Positions 6,327-15,060 of a DNA stretch of 51,109 nt are shown piece after piece. The notes under the pieces are model-generated. The model was given only the letters and a program-made list of their open reading frames with translations, ran no database searches and was not told the origin of the DNA. A program made the translations under genes and the position numbers. Within the stretch, counting starts at the first letter, position 1; each line of letters starts with the position of its first letter. Origin of the DNA: Levilactobacillus zymae DSM 19395 (GTDB lineage Bacteria; Bacillota; Bacilli; Lactobacillales; Lactobacillaceae); contig NZ_AZDW01000003.1 in assembly GCF_001434115.1 (NCBI RefSeq), positions 1-51,109 on the forward strand, read 5' to 3'.

Positions 6327-7142
6327 ATGGACGTCGATTGGGAGAAAATCAAAAAGGACTATGAAACGTCCACTGCAACGGCTAAAGACTTAGCAGATAA
6401 GTATGGGGTTAAGCCGACAACGCTACGCTCACGGAAGAATCGTGAGAAGTGGCAGCGGTCGGGGGATGCCCCACCAAGTGAAACGAAACAATGTAACGTT
6501 GCAACGCAACACGACGATGACGCGTCACGACGCAACGCCGAAGCAGCTATTGCTAAGTTGAACGCCAGTGGATTGAACGACAAGCAGAAGCTCTTCTGCG
6601 TCTACTACCTGCAGCGTTTCAATGCGACCTGGGCATACCAACAAGCCTATAAGGCCAATTACGCGGTAGCCCACGCAAATAGTAGTCGACTGATGGCAAA
6701 TGCTAACGTGCAAAAATTACTGGGCGACCTGAAGGAACAAGAGCAGGGCGACCTATTTTTGACGTCCGAAGATATTTTGCGTGAATACGCGAAGCAGGCG
6801 TTTTCCAGTCTGGGCGATATCATCAAGTACAACGTGCAAGAAGAGATTGCAACTGATCCAGAAACGGGAACTGTTCTGGACACGAGCGACAATCCTGTGA
6901 AGTTTCACGTTACTGACATCTATCTCAAGCCGTCTGATCAAATCGATTGGTCCGTGGTCAAGAGCATTCACAAAGGCCGAGACGGCCTAGTGGTCGAACT
7001 CTATGACAAGCAAAAGGCTATGCGCGAGCTGATTGATCGATTACCTGCGGCCAAGGTTACCGATTCTGATGAAGATAGCCTGCTGCAGGCCATTATCACC
7101 CGAGCCAAACAGAGTAGCTTACCTAAAGGGGATGATGATTAA
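6327..7142 (+). CDS. terS: Terminase small subunit
   Basis: 271-aa DNA-recognition subunit of the packaging motor. Residues 1-45 form a helix-turn-helix (ATAKDLADKYGVKPTTLRSR), and residues 80-150 form the Terminase_2 core (LNDKQKLFCVYYLQRFNATW, then AYKANYA and SSRLMANANVQK). The C-terminal part is the usual oligomerisation and motor-binding region. The start ATG follows GGTGTGGTGAT; the stop overlaps the ATG of terL (TAATG), so the subunits are translationally coupled. It binds pac or cos DNA and hands it to TerL. Confidence 0.88.
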   Translation: MDVDWEKIKKDYETSTATAKDLADKYGVKPTTLRSRKNREKWQRSGDAPPSETKQCNVATQHDDDASRRNAEAAIAKLNASGLNDKQKLFCVYYLQRFNATWAYQQAYKANYAVAHANSSRLMANANVQKLLGDLKEQEQGDLFLTSEDILREYAKQAFSSLGDIIKYNVQEEIATDPETGTVLDTSDNPVKFHVTDIYLKPSDQIDWSVVKSIHKGRDGLVVELYDKQKAMRELIDRLPAAKVTDSDEDSLLQAIITRAKQSSLPKGDDD

Positions 7143-7585
7143 TGAACGCTGCGCAGTTTGAATTTACGCCATTCTCTGATAAGCAATTTGAAGTGCTGAA
7201 TTGGTGGATGGACCCACGACTTTCAGCGGCCAAGGATACAAGTAAAGTAGTATCAATGCATCCTGAGTGGCTCAATCGTCGAGATAAGGAAGCCCTTATT
7301 TGCGATGGCTCTGTTCGTGCGGGTAAGACTTTAATCATGTCGTTATCGTACGTCCTATGGGGGATGACTAACTACCGTGGTGAGCAGTTCGGTATTGCCG
7401 GTAAAACTATCGGGTCACTACGCCGAAACGTTATACGTCCTCTAATTCGTATGTTGAGAGGACGCCACTATCGAGTTAAAGACCGCCGGGCAGATAACCT
7501 ATTGGAAATTACCTACGGCAGTACAACCAATCTGTTCTACCTCTTCGGGGGCAAAGACGAAGGAAGCCAAGACCTAGTACAGGGT
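7142..7585 (+). CDS. terL: Terminase large subunit, exon 1
   Basis: N-terminal 148 residues of the packaging ATPase. It contains the adenine-binding and Walker A-like segment CDGSVRAGKT. The frame ends in GSQDLVQG, where other TerL proteins continue without a break into ITxAGxFFDEV. Without splicing the frame meets TAA at 7601, six codons into the intron. Splicing between 7585 and 8594 restores a 455-aa protein of normal TerL length. Confidence 0.9.
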
Positions 7586-7693
7586 AAAATGATGCTCCCC
7601 TAATTAGTAATAATTAGGTAAACATTGGGGAAAATCGGTGAAGGCTAAGTTTTAAGATTGAATAGGAAATAACGTTTGCCGGCTTCTATGTAG

Positions 7694-7699
7694 TATAAT
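7694..7699 (+). promoter_or_regulatory. -10 box for the intron ORF
   Basis: TATAAT lies 25 bases before the homing-endonuclease start, with no clear -35 at 17 bp. Intron endonucleases often have their own promoter so that they are expressed independently of late transcription. The AAAGG site before the ATG gives efficient initiation. Confidence 0.4.
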
Positions 7700-7723
7700 T
7701 ATTGTAGAAAGGCGGCGTTTTCC

Positions 7724-8386
7724 ATGAAAGATATTGTTGGTCAGAAATTTGGGTTGCTTACAGTAATTGCATTTGATCATAGAGAAATTCATGTTCGTCC
7801 AAATGGTAAAAAGACTTATCGAATTTATTGGAAATGCAAATGTGAGTGTGGAAGCGTTGTCGTTAGGAGACGTGATGCTCTAAATAACCCTGGGCATGTA
7901 GTAAGCTGTGGATGTTATAGGACTCAGGTAAATAAGACATTTATGGAGCAGCATAACCCTAAAGCTTCTCATGGCTTATCACAAACGCGAATCTACAAAA
8001 TATATTACAAAATGCGGGAGCGTTGTTATGATAAAAATTATCCGCAATTTGATTTATACGGTGGACGTGGAATTCGTATTTGTTCAGAGTGGTTAGATGA
8101 TTTTCGCAATTTCTATGATTGGTCAATCAGCCATGGATATTCTGAAGACAAGAGTATTGATCGTATAGATTTTAATGGAAATTATGAACCGAAAAATTGC
8201 CGATGGGCAGATGTGTATCAGCAAGCCGATAATAAACGCAACAATATCGTCTTAACTCATGACGGAATTACCATGACAATGCCAGAATGGGCAAGAAAAA
8301 TTGGCTTACCGTATTCTACGCTTGCAGATAGGCGAAGAAAGGGTAAGACGGTTGAGGAAATTCTGTATCCGAAAAAACTAAGATAA
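7724..8386 (+). CDS. Intron-encoded HNH-like homing endonuclease
   Basis: 220 aa, the mobility gene of the intron. The N-terminus holds a zinc-binding cluster (WKCKCECGS around residue 36 and SCGCY around 63). The centre has HGLSQTRIYKIYYKMRERC, YGGRGIRICSEW and SIDRIDFNGNYEPKNCRW, the signature of phage homing endonucleases annotated as HNH/AP2 type. The C-terminus (MPEWARKIGLPYSTLADRR) is a helix-turn-helix for target recognition. It is AT-richer than terL, consistent with independent transfer. It would cut intronless terL alleles near the insertion site. Confidence 0.88.
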   Translation: MKDIVGQKFGLLTVIAFDHREIHVRPNGKKTYRIYWKCKCECGSVVVRRRDALNNPGHVVSCGCYRTQVNKTFMEQHNPKASHGLSQTRIYKIYYKMRERCYDKNYPQFDLYGGRGIRICSEWLDDFRNFYDWSISHGYSEDKSIDRIDFNGNYEPKNCRWADVYQQADNKRNNIVLTHDGITMTMPEWARKIGLPYSTLADRRRKGKTVEEILYPKKLR

Positions 8387-8593
8387 GCTAATACCGAGGT
8401 AAAGCACCTATTAAAATAGGTGGCTCACCGTAACGCATAGGGGATGAACCTTCAAGAAGAATATAACTCCCCCAAGAGTCTCCGACGACCATTGGCCATA
8501 GTAATATGGTCTTTTTTTATGGTCGAAAATGTATGCTGAGCTTACATGAAAGTGTAAGATGCGTAGGATAAAAAGCCAGCGCGATAACAAATG

Positions 8594-9517
8594 ATCACGG
8601 TCGCAGGCTTCTTTTTTGATGAAGTTGCATTGATGCCAGAGAGTTTTGTTAGTCAGGCAACCGCCCGGGCCAGCGTGGACGGTGCGAAATTTTGGTTTAA
8701 TTGCAATCCCAGCGGCCCCTACCACTGGTTCAAGCTGAAGTGGTTGGACAAGCTGGACGAGCACAAAGCCGTTCACATTCATTTCACCATGAAGGATAAT
8801 CCATCCCTCTCAACCGAGACGATTGAACGGTATGAGCGAATGTATACGGGCGTTTTCTATCAACGGTATATTCTAGGCCAGTGGGTATTGAGCGATGGTG
8901 TGATTTACGACAACTTTAGTCGTGAAACGATGGTCACATCCCCACCGGCCCCAAGTAAGATTACAAATTATGTAGTATCAGCCGATTATGGCGCATTGAA
9001 CCCCACAGTTTTCCTGCTGTGGGGCTTTTCTAATGGTATCTGGTATTGCCTAAAGGAATACTACTACAACGGTCGTGCGGCCTCTAACAGCCATCAGAAG
9101 ACGGACGGCCAATATGCGGATGACCTGGCCCGTTTTCTCTCTGATCAGGGGGATGGTTCATCTCACTTTCGGGGAACTATTAAAGCACCAATCATTCTGG
9201 ACCCGTCGGCGGTTCACTTTGCCATCTTACTTCAGCAACGTGGTTACGAGGTCATCCCCGCTAACAACGATGTGTTAGATGGTATCAGGCTAACTCAGTC
9301 ATTGATGAGTAACGGTCGAATCATGTTTACCCCGGGGCTAACCAACCTGTTCAAAGAGTTGGCCAGCTACGTCTGGGACGATAAGGCTGCGCAACACGGT
9401 GAGGATAAAGTTGTTAAGGAGCACGACCATGCGATGGACGCCATGCGTTACTTCTGTATGGGCGTCTTAGCACCGGAAACGGATGAATCGGGGATGCAGG
9501 TATTGCCAAACTATTAG
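8594..9517 (+). CDS. terL: Terminase large subunit, exon 2
   Basis: C-terminal 307 residues of TerL. It starts with ITVAGFFFDEVALMP, the Walker B and catalytic Glu, then the coupling segment, and continues into the RNase H-like nuclease (SADYGALNPT, ILDPSAVHFA, and HDHAMDAMRYF at the end) whose acidic residues cut concatemeric DNA. An ATG at 8591 in the intron gives a false full-length start; as a separate protein it would lack Walker A. It is followed by the portal gene after 14 bases. Confidence 0.9.
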   Translation: MTVAGFFFDEVALMPESFVSQATARASVDGAKFWFNCNPSGPYHWFKLKWLDKLDEHKAVHIHFTMKDNPSLSTETIERYERMYTGVFYQRYILGQWVLSDGVIYDNFSRETMVTSPPAPSKITNYVVSADYGALNPTVFLLWGFSNGIWYCLKEYYYNGRAASNSHQKTDGQYADDLARFLSDQGDGSSHFRGTIKAPIILDPSAVHFAILLQQRGYEVIPANNDVLDGIRLTQSLMSNGRIMFTPGLTNLFKELASYVWDDKAAQHGEDKVVKEHDHAMDAMRYFCMGVLAPETDESGMQVLPNY

Positions 9518-9531
9518 GAGGCGGTTAGACA

Positions 9532-11154
9532 TTGGATATTGCACAACAATTTAGTGCGGCTAATAATCAGGATTTCCTGTTGAGCGGTCGGCCGCTGAGA
9601 ATAGAAGACTACGCTGGTTCTGAAGAAATCAAGCTGAGTCAAAATGTTAGCTTGACGGATGACGATGTGTTTTTGTACTCGGCTGACCTGAATATTCTAG
9701 ATCACTTAGATGATGTGTTTAGCATTGCTACTTACCATAATCAGGTTATTGCCCAGAAATACCGCATGAAGCGGGATTACTACAAAGGCCGCCATTATGA
9801 CATTATTCATCGTGAAAAAAAGCCGCTAAACAAGCCGGATTCTCGGTTGGTGATTAACCTACCAAAGAAGCTGGTCAATACGTTTAACGGCTATTTTAGT
9901 GGGGACCCGGTCTCCATTAAGCATCAGACTGATGGTAGTGGGGATGACGATTGGAACGATAAGATTCAAGCGTGGTTAACTGAATGCGATTACTCGGACG
10001 TCTTTAGCGAATGGGCCAAGCAGGCGGACATCTACGGACGTTCCTATCTTTATGCTTACCTGGTAGAGGGGAACCTTAACTTTACCGTTAGCTCGCCGCG
10101 TGACACAATTGTTGTTTATGACGACACGGTGATGCACAACCCGTTGTTTGGTATCCGGTACTCAACCGGGGATGGCGAAATCATCCCCACGTTGATCACG
10201 AAGAACGCTAATTACGTGCTGGAAAAGAAAGATGGAACGGTATCGGTGACTAACGCCGATGTTGCTAATCCTAGAGCCGTCCGAAAGAGCGACATGTATA
10301 AGTTTAGCCAACTACCGTTAATCGAGTTTGCGGAGGATGACGAACGGACTGGGATTTTTGATGACGTTATCAGCCTGATTGATGCGATTGACAGTGTGCT
10401 GTCAGCCAAGACAAATGATATTTCGTCGTTTGCTGATGCTTACCTGGTGATCAAGGGTGTCAAGCTGAGTGAAGAGCAGCTTAGAGAGATTCAGGATAAC
10501 CGGTTGATTAACCTCTATCTTAGTAAAAAGGCTTCATTTACGAATGATACGTCAATCCAACCGAGTGCTGAGTTTATGACGCCTGATTCTAATGATGAGA
10601 CGCAGGAAAATTTCCTAAACCGGGCGATTGACCTGGTTTATCAGATTAGCCAAGTGGTGAACCTGAACGATTCTAGCATGGGGATGTCGGCTCAAGCTAT
10701 TAGCGGAGTTGCGTTGCTGCAACGTTACCAGCCGATGCAGGCTAAGGCACGGACGAAAGCCCTTAAGATGGATAAGGCATTACGTCAGCTATTTGGGATT
10801 CTCTTTAACGATGTCTGGCGAGAATCGTCACTAAAAGTGAGCGATCTAGCATTCGATCATAAACGGAGCATCCCCCATAACTTGGCTGAAGAAGCAGACA
10901 TCGTCCAAAAGATGAATGGTCAAGTTGATGACGTGACCAAGCTGGGGCTCTTCTCAGGCATTGATAATCCTGAAAAGGCGGTTCAACGCTTAAAGGACCA
11001 GGAGGCCGAGGAAGCTGACTTAGTGGCCCCCCAATTGCAAAGCTACCTATCCGACCAGAAGAAGGGCGGTGGCGTAGTTGATAACCCAGCAGCAGGAACG
11101 GAATCATATCCAGCAACTGGTCAATCAGGACAATCAAACGGACCAACAAAGTGA
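9532..11154 (+). CDS. Portal protein, SPP1 gp6-like
   Basis: 540 aa. Dodecameric portal at the packaging vertex. Typical features: the N-terminal YHNQVIAQKYRMKRDYYKGRH segment, KPDSRLVINLPKKLVNTFNGYF, the DISSFADAYLVIKG stretch and a C-terminal helical and acidic tail rich in Gln and Gly (KKGGGVVDNPAAGTES). TTG start after AGGAGG. Its 3' end overlaps the minor capsid gene by 77 bases in another frame, a common arrangement for portal/gp7 pairs. Confidence 0.9.
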   Translation: MDIAQQFSAANNQDFLLSGRPLRIEDYAGSEEIKLSQNVSLTDDDVFLYSADLNILDHLDDVFSIATYHNQVIAQKYRMKRDYYKGRHYDIIHREKKPLNKPDSRLVINLPKKLVNTFNGYFSGDPVSIKHQTDGSGDDDWNDKIQAWLTECDYSDVFSEWAKQADIYGRSYLYAYLVEGNLNFTVSSPRDTIVVYDDTVMHNPLFGIRYSTGDGEIIPTLITKNANYVLEKKDGTVSVTNADVANPRAVRKSDMYKFSQLPLIEFAEDDERTGIFDDVISLIDAIDSVLSAKTNDISSFADAYLVIKGVKLSEEQLREIQDNRLINLYLSKKASFTNDTSIQPSAEFMTPDSNDETQENFLNRAIDLVYQISQVVNLNDSSMGMSAQAISGVALLQRYQPMQAKARTKALKMDKALRQLFGILFNDVWRESSLKVSDLAFDHKRSIPHNLAEEADIVQKMNGQVDDVTKLGLFSGIDNPEKAVQRLKDQEAEEADLVAPQLQSYLSDQKKGGGVVDNPAAGTESYPATGQSGQSNGPTK

Positions 11155-12469
11155 GCAGTATCTAAACGAGTGTCTCCGGTACATTAGGGACCACCTCACA
11201 GCCTTCTACACGCAATATGCCGACGAAACGGGATTGTCGCTTACCCAGGTACGCCGCAAAGTGTCTAGATGGGATCGCCAGGAGTTTCGGCGGGCGATTG
11301 TGGAGTTGGATATTCGTAATTGGCCGGATGAAGCGACTGACCGGCTAGACTTTTACTCTGGTAGCTATAAGGACATCGATAAGCGGCACATGTTAATTGC
11401 GATTATCGCCTTAGGACTCCTACAGTTGACTTCGCGTAATCAACGGGCAATTGCTAAGCGCGTTGGGGATGACATTAAGCGTCAGTATAGCTACCTCAAG
11501 AAGGGATATAGCCTTACCCCTAAGCAAGTAGGTGTGGCAAAACACGAAGTTAGTGTGATCACTGACCCGAGAAATGTGGCACAGTGGTCGGACCGCTTGT
11601 GGGAACACAACGATGAACTGGCTGGGGATGTTGAACGATTGATAAATCGCCACATTCGGCATGGCATGGATTTAAAGGATTTAGGTAAGCTACTTGAATC
11701 ACACATGAATCCCAAACAGTTCAAGCCAACCCAGTCAGTCGCTGATCGAGTTAAGCAGATGGATTACATCTCACAGCGATTAGTTCGCAGTGAGTCCGCG
11801 CGTTTAATCGATGAGGCTAATATGACGACCTATCGCATACTAAAGGTCACCAAGGTTGATTGGGTCACTGAGCCAGGGGCGTGCACAAAATGCTTAGGTC
11901 TGGCTAACGAGGGACCGTATCTTATTGATGAAGCGCCAAGTATTCCTGGGAGCAGTCATCCTAATTGTCGATGTAGTAAAATTCCGCATATTGATACCCC
12001 TCTGGTAAAAGCAGTAAAAGGAGCAGTAGTAGCAAGAGCAATCGAGTCTACAGTAAGCAATCAGGAAGATGGTTCCAAAACAAACACACACGGGTCAGGC
12101 ACCCGTGATGCGCCACAAACTGTACCGCTACCGGATGCTAAAAATGTAATTATTCCGGATGCGAAGTTTGACCATTACGCGTTGGACTTTACTAGCCCCA
12201 AAGGGAAAGACAAAGCCCGTGTTTTCAAATCGGCTTTAGGTTATACTAAAGAAAATTATAAGAAGTATGGTTTAGTGGATCAGATTCGTGAAGGAGTAGT
12301 AAAAATTCCTGCGATTCCTAAAAAGGATGTGGGACATGGTCCTCGGTATGAAGTTGACATTCCGGTAACGGGTCCAAATGGACAAACACATACCGTACTT
12401 ACTGCATGGATTGTTGATGAAAAAGGTACAAGGCTAACTTCTCCATATATCAAGGATAAAAAGAGGTGA
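11078..12469 (+). CDS. MuF-type minor capsid protein with C-terminal toxin domain
   Basis: 463 aa. Residues 1-300 are a head-morphogenesis (SPP1 gp7 / Mu gpF) protein, with the diagnostic CTKCLGLAN and SSHPNCRC zinc motif near residues 270-302. A variable linker (residues 305-355) leads to a C-terminal domain starting IIPDAKFDHYALDF and containing FKSALGYTKENY, YEVDIPVTGPNG and TAWIVD, which matches DUF6883, a domain found at the C-termini of polymorphic toxins. MuF-toxin fusions are a known class in temperate Firmicutes phages. The DNA of the toxin part is AT-richer than that of the head part. The next gene is the likely immunity protein. Enzymatic activity of the domain is unknown to me. 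Confidence 0.8.
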   Translation: MITQQQERNHIQQLVNQDNQTDQQSEQYLNECLRYIRDHLTAFYTQYADETGLSLTQVRRKVSRWDRQEFRRAIVELDIRNWPDEATDRLDFYSGSYKDIDKRHMLIAIIALGLLQLTSRNQRAIAKRVGDDIKRQYSYLKKGYSLTPKQVGVAKHEVSVITDPRNVAQWSDRLWEHNDELAGDVERLINRHIRHGMDLKDLGKLLESHMNPKQFKPTQSVADRVKQMDYISQRLVRSESARLIDEANMTTYRILKVTKVDWVTEPGACTKCLGLANEGPYLIDEAPSIPGSSHPNCRCSKIPHIDTPLVKAVKGAVVARAIESTVSNQEDGSKTNTHGSGTRDAPQTVPLPDAKNVIIPDAKFDHYALDFTSPKGKDKARVFKSALGYTKENYKKYGLVDQIREGVVKIPAIPKKDVGHGPRYEVDIPVTGPNGQTHTVLTAWIVDEKGTRLTSPYIKDKKR

Positions 12470-12475
12470 TGGGAA

Positions 12476-12664
12476 ATGTTGGAAGCTAAAGAATTTGATT
12501 GTGTAATTCTTGATGATGGCACGGAAGCGGCTGTCCTTGAGGACTATCCAAACGGGGACTTGTTGTTAGAAAAAGAGATTAAATCAGATGGTGACTATCC
12601 TGATTACGAGCAATTTGCTTCTGATAATTCTCATGTCGTTAAAATAACGTATCGCCCTAAATAG
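12476..12664 (+). CDS. Putative immunity protein for the MuF toxin
   Basis: 62-aa acidic protein (FDCVILDDGTEAAVLEDYP) predicted as a small beta barrel, similar in style to DUF4926-type proteins that follow toxin C-termini. It begins six bases after the toxin-bearing gene, has its own GGTGATGGG site and is followed at once by a terminator. Position, size and acidity fit a cognate antidote. It has no place in the conserved head operon otherwise. Function is inferred from context. Confidence 0.6.
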   Translation: MLEAKEFDCVILDDGTEAAVLEDYPNGDLLLEKEIKSDGDYPDYEQFASDNSHVVKITYRPK

Positions 12665-12722
12665 GCGCGGAACCTTAATGCCGGATATGGCAGTGCATAA
12701 ATTTAACAAATAACTTTAAAGG

Positions 12723-12760
12723 GTCGATCACTCGGTATTTGTCGGTGAATCGGCTTTTTT
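12723..12760 (+). terminator. Intrinsic terminator inside the head operon
   Basis: GTCGATCAC pairs with GTG(A)ATCGGC around a 13-nt loop and is followed by six T. It isolates the toxin/immunity end of the operon from scaffold and capsid genes. Late transcription must pass it, either by partial read-through or antitermination; I see no clear promoter in 12761-12840. Confidence 0.7.
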
Positions 12761-12846
12761 CTGTGCCATTTTCCATGTGTTGCTGGCGTAAAACAACAAC
12801 CCGAGAGCCTCCCACGGCTTTAAATGCGCGAAAGGAGCAAGTGATT

Positions 12847-13518
12847 ATGAAGAATTTAGAAACGATTATGCCAATGAACCTGCAGTATTTTGCTGAGGAT
12901 GATATCCAGAATAATGGTGACCAGGCAAACGATGAAATTGATCATACTGGGGATGAATCCAACACTAATAATTCGAATGGAAATGACGATTCAAGCAGTT
13001 CCGACGATGAAAAACCAAATAGTGATGATAATTCCAATGATGCAGTTATCAAAAAGCTAAAGGGACGCATTGGTAAGGAACAAAGTCGAAAAAATGAGCT
13101 GCAAGCGCAACTTGATCAGGCACAAGCTGAGTTAGAGAAGCTACGTGGCGGGGATAAGAACAAGGAAAAGCCTAAGAGCCCAGAGCAACAGGAAATTGCT
13201 GCTCTGAAGGCGCAGATGGCTCGCCGTGACACGGTTGATGAAACTCTGAGCGTATTTACTGAGAGTGGAATCGATGTTCCTAAGAACATCGTTGAGGTCT
13301 TGGTAACGGACGACCACGACAAGACCATCGATAATGCTAGCAAGCTGTTAGACTTCATTACCAATGTTCGTAAGACAACTGAGGATGCCGTTCGCAAGGA
13401 ATACCAAGCGGGGCACATCCCCAATGCTACGAAGCACGGTAACGAAAGCTTGACTGACTTTGGCAAATCGATTGCTGAATCCAATAATTCACGAGCTTCC
13501 TTGGATAATTTTAAATAA
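12847..13518 (+). CDS. Capsid scaffold protein (DUF4355-like)
   Basis: 223 aa. The N-terminus MPMNLQYFAEDD is the usual start of phage scaffold proteins, followed by a very acidic Asn/Asp/Ser-rich stretch (residues 20-60), a coiled coil (KNELQAQLDQAQAELEKLRG) and a basic C-terminal region that binds the major capsid protein. An in-frame ATG at 12739 exists, but AAAGGAG at 12831-12837 fixes the start at 12847. Located between minor and major capsid genes, as expected. Confidence 0.85.
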   Translation: MKNLETIMPMNLQYFAEDDIQNNGDQANDEIDHTGDESNTNNSNGNDDSSSSDDEKPNSDDNSNDAVIKKLKGRIGKEQSRKNELQAQLDQAQAELEKLRGGDKNKEKPKSPEQQEIAALKAQMARRDTVDETLSVFTESGIDVPKNIVEVLVTDDHDKTIDNASKLLDFITNVRKTTEDAVRKEYQAGHIPNATKHGNESLTDFGKSIAESNNSRASLDNFK

Positions 13519-13536
13519 AGTACAGGAGGGAATACT

Positions 13537-13929
13537 ATGGCAAAGAAGTTTGTAACCAGTCATGATATTTTGCTGGATGATGAAAACGCCACGCTTATTC
13601 CGGGGATGATTAATGACCCTAGTATGGTGGCCGATGCGGACGGTAATAAGTATATGCGTGGTGGGACGTTACTAACCGCCGATAAAGAGTTCGATTTGAA
13701 TAATGATGGTTCCGTGGTGCTGGTTCCAACAACGGATGCAACCGTTGCACAGGGTATCTTGCGTCAAGATTACAACATTTTGGATGGCCCAGTTCCGGCC
13801 TCAATCATTATTTCTGGAACGATTAATCGTCATCAAATGGATGAGGATACGCAAAAGGTCTATACGTCAGAACTCAAGAAGGCTTTAAAGGCAGTCTTAC
13901 CTAAGATTTCTGTCGTTGACCGGTACTAG
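13537..13929 (+). CDS. Putative head decoration or fibre protein
   Basis: 130-aa all-beta protein without cysteines, starting after AGGAGGG. Its position between scaffold and major capsid protein is where lambda gpD-like and head-fibre proteins are found. The segment ATVAQGILRQDYNILDGPVPASIIISGTI has the pattern of a capsid-stabilising protein. Assignment rests on position and fold style. Confidence 0.6.
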   Translation: MAKKFVTSHDILLDDENATLIPGMINDPSMVADADGNKYMRGGTLLTADKEFDLNNDGSVVLVPTTDATVAQGILRQDYNILDGPVPASIIISGTINRHQMDEDTQKVYTSELKKALKAVLPKISVVDRY

Positions 13930-13941
13930 GAGGGATAACGA

Positions 13942-15060
13942 ATGCGTACAATTGCAGATATTGAAAATCCAACCTCTATCATTGGGTGGTGGGATGCACG
14001 GGCAAATGAACGAGCGCCTTACCTGTATCAGAGCTTGTTTGATTTAACTTATAGCAACACGGATGAAATTGAAATGCTGTATGGGGAAGATCACCCAGCC
14101 GAAATGATGACGGCTACCACGGACGATGTCGGATCCATTAAGCGCGACAACATTGGGTTTGAAAGTGAGACTTTAAAGGCGATTCCTTTTAAGAACTACA
14201 AATCCATGAACGAAAAGCGACGTAATGATATTAAGCGGGCATTAGCTAATAATGCCAATTCGGCGCAAATCAAAGCAATTACGGATACTCAGTATAAGGA
14301 TCCAGCATCTCTGTTGACAGACGCACTGTTTACCCGTGAAGTGTTGGCCATGCAAGCCCTCACCACAGGGTTAATTAGCGTAACCAGTGATGGAATTCTC
14401 TACAAACGTGATTTCAAAATTCCGGACGAACATAAAGTTACGGTTAAAACGGCCTGGGGAACTATGGATTCATCCCCGCTAGCCGATATTCAAGATCAGA
14501 TTGATAAAATTGCTGACGATAATGGTACGACGATTGCGTATGCCATTATGAATGGCCGTACTTTCCGTAAGTTAGCTCACTCTGGCGAAGTTATTAATAG
14601 CCTATCCTTGAATAAAACTAATACCAATATTGGGATGTCACAAACAGCAGCGAAGGCATTATTTGTGGATATTCTTGGTGGGGTGCAACCATTGATTTAC
14701 AACAAGGGTGTTGGCTCAAACCGCTTTATTCCCGACGATATGGTCGTGCTTATCCCAGAGGGCGGCGTTGGTCGTATGAGTTGGACAGATACCGCTGAAG
14801 ACATGGGGCTGGCGGGAGATCCTCATTACCAATTATCACGAACCTCTGATGGTATCACGATGTACACCAAGCGAGTTGATAATCCGGTTGCAACCATGAC
14901 TCACGTCTCCCAGAAGGTACTACCTGCCCTAGATAAGGCTCGTAATATCGTGATTATGAACGTTGCTGGGACTGAACCTGCACCAGCATCGACCCCTGAA
15001 AAGTCGACACCCAGCGAAGAAAATTCTGGGGATGGGGAAGCTGAAACACCAAAAAACTAG
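13942..15060 (+). CDS. Major capsid protein (GpE family)
   Basis: 372 aa in the zero frame. Features of the phage major capsid protein E family: IGWWDARANERAPYLYQSLF, DVGSIKRDNIGFESETLKAIPFKN, ITDTQYKDPASLLTDALF and a C-terminal segment with MSWTDTAEDMGL. The last 25 residues are a Pro/Ser/Glu-rich linker. The frame ends AAA AAC TAG. A programmed -1 frameshift at A AAA AAC would read through the stop into a further 45 codons (see next entry). Confidence 0.9.
   Translation: MRTIADIENPTSIIGWWDARANERAPYLYQSLFDLTYSNTDEIEMLYGEDHPAEMMTATTDDVGSIKRDNIGFESETLKAIPFKNYKSMNEKRRNDIKRALANNANSAQIKAITDTQYKDPASLLTDALFTREVLAMQALTTGLISVTSDGILYKRDFKIPDEHKVTVKTAWGTMDSSPLADIQDQIDKIADDNGTTIAYAIMNGRTFRKLAHSGEVINSLSLNKTNTNIGMSQTAAKALFVDILGGVQPLIYNKGVGSNRFIPDDMVVLIPEGGVGRMSWTDTAEDMGLAGDPHYQLSRTSDGITMYTKRVDNPVATMTHVSQKVLPALDKARNIVIMNVAGTEPAPASTPEKSTPSEENSGDGEAETPKN

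Larger units (their letters stand above)
7586..8593 (+). other. Group I intron in terL
   Basis: 1,008-nt insertion that interrupts terL in phase 0. The exon ends in U and the intron ends in G, as group I splicing requires. GGGU at the exon end can pair with GCUC at 7594-7597 to form P1 with the hallmark U-G pair. The segments GGGGAAAATCGGTGAAGGC (7627) and, after the ORF, AAGAGTCTCCGACGACC look like catalytic-core pieces. A group I intron in terL is known from Lactobacillus phage LL-H. The insertion point lies just before the Walker B motif FFFDEV, a very conserved target. Boundaries are deduced from protein continuity. Confidence 0.85.

Noticed and set aside
8591-9517. Independent 308-aa TerL gene starting at ATG 8591
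   Set aside because: It begins within the intron end and lacks Walker A; exon continuity explains it better.
12739-12846. Upstream ATG for the scaffold gene
   Set aside because: It would add 36 residues of low-quality sequence read from the region just after the terminator and its T-run; AAAGGAG and family N-termini favour 12847.
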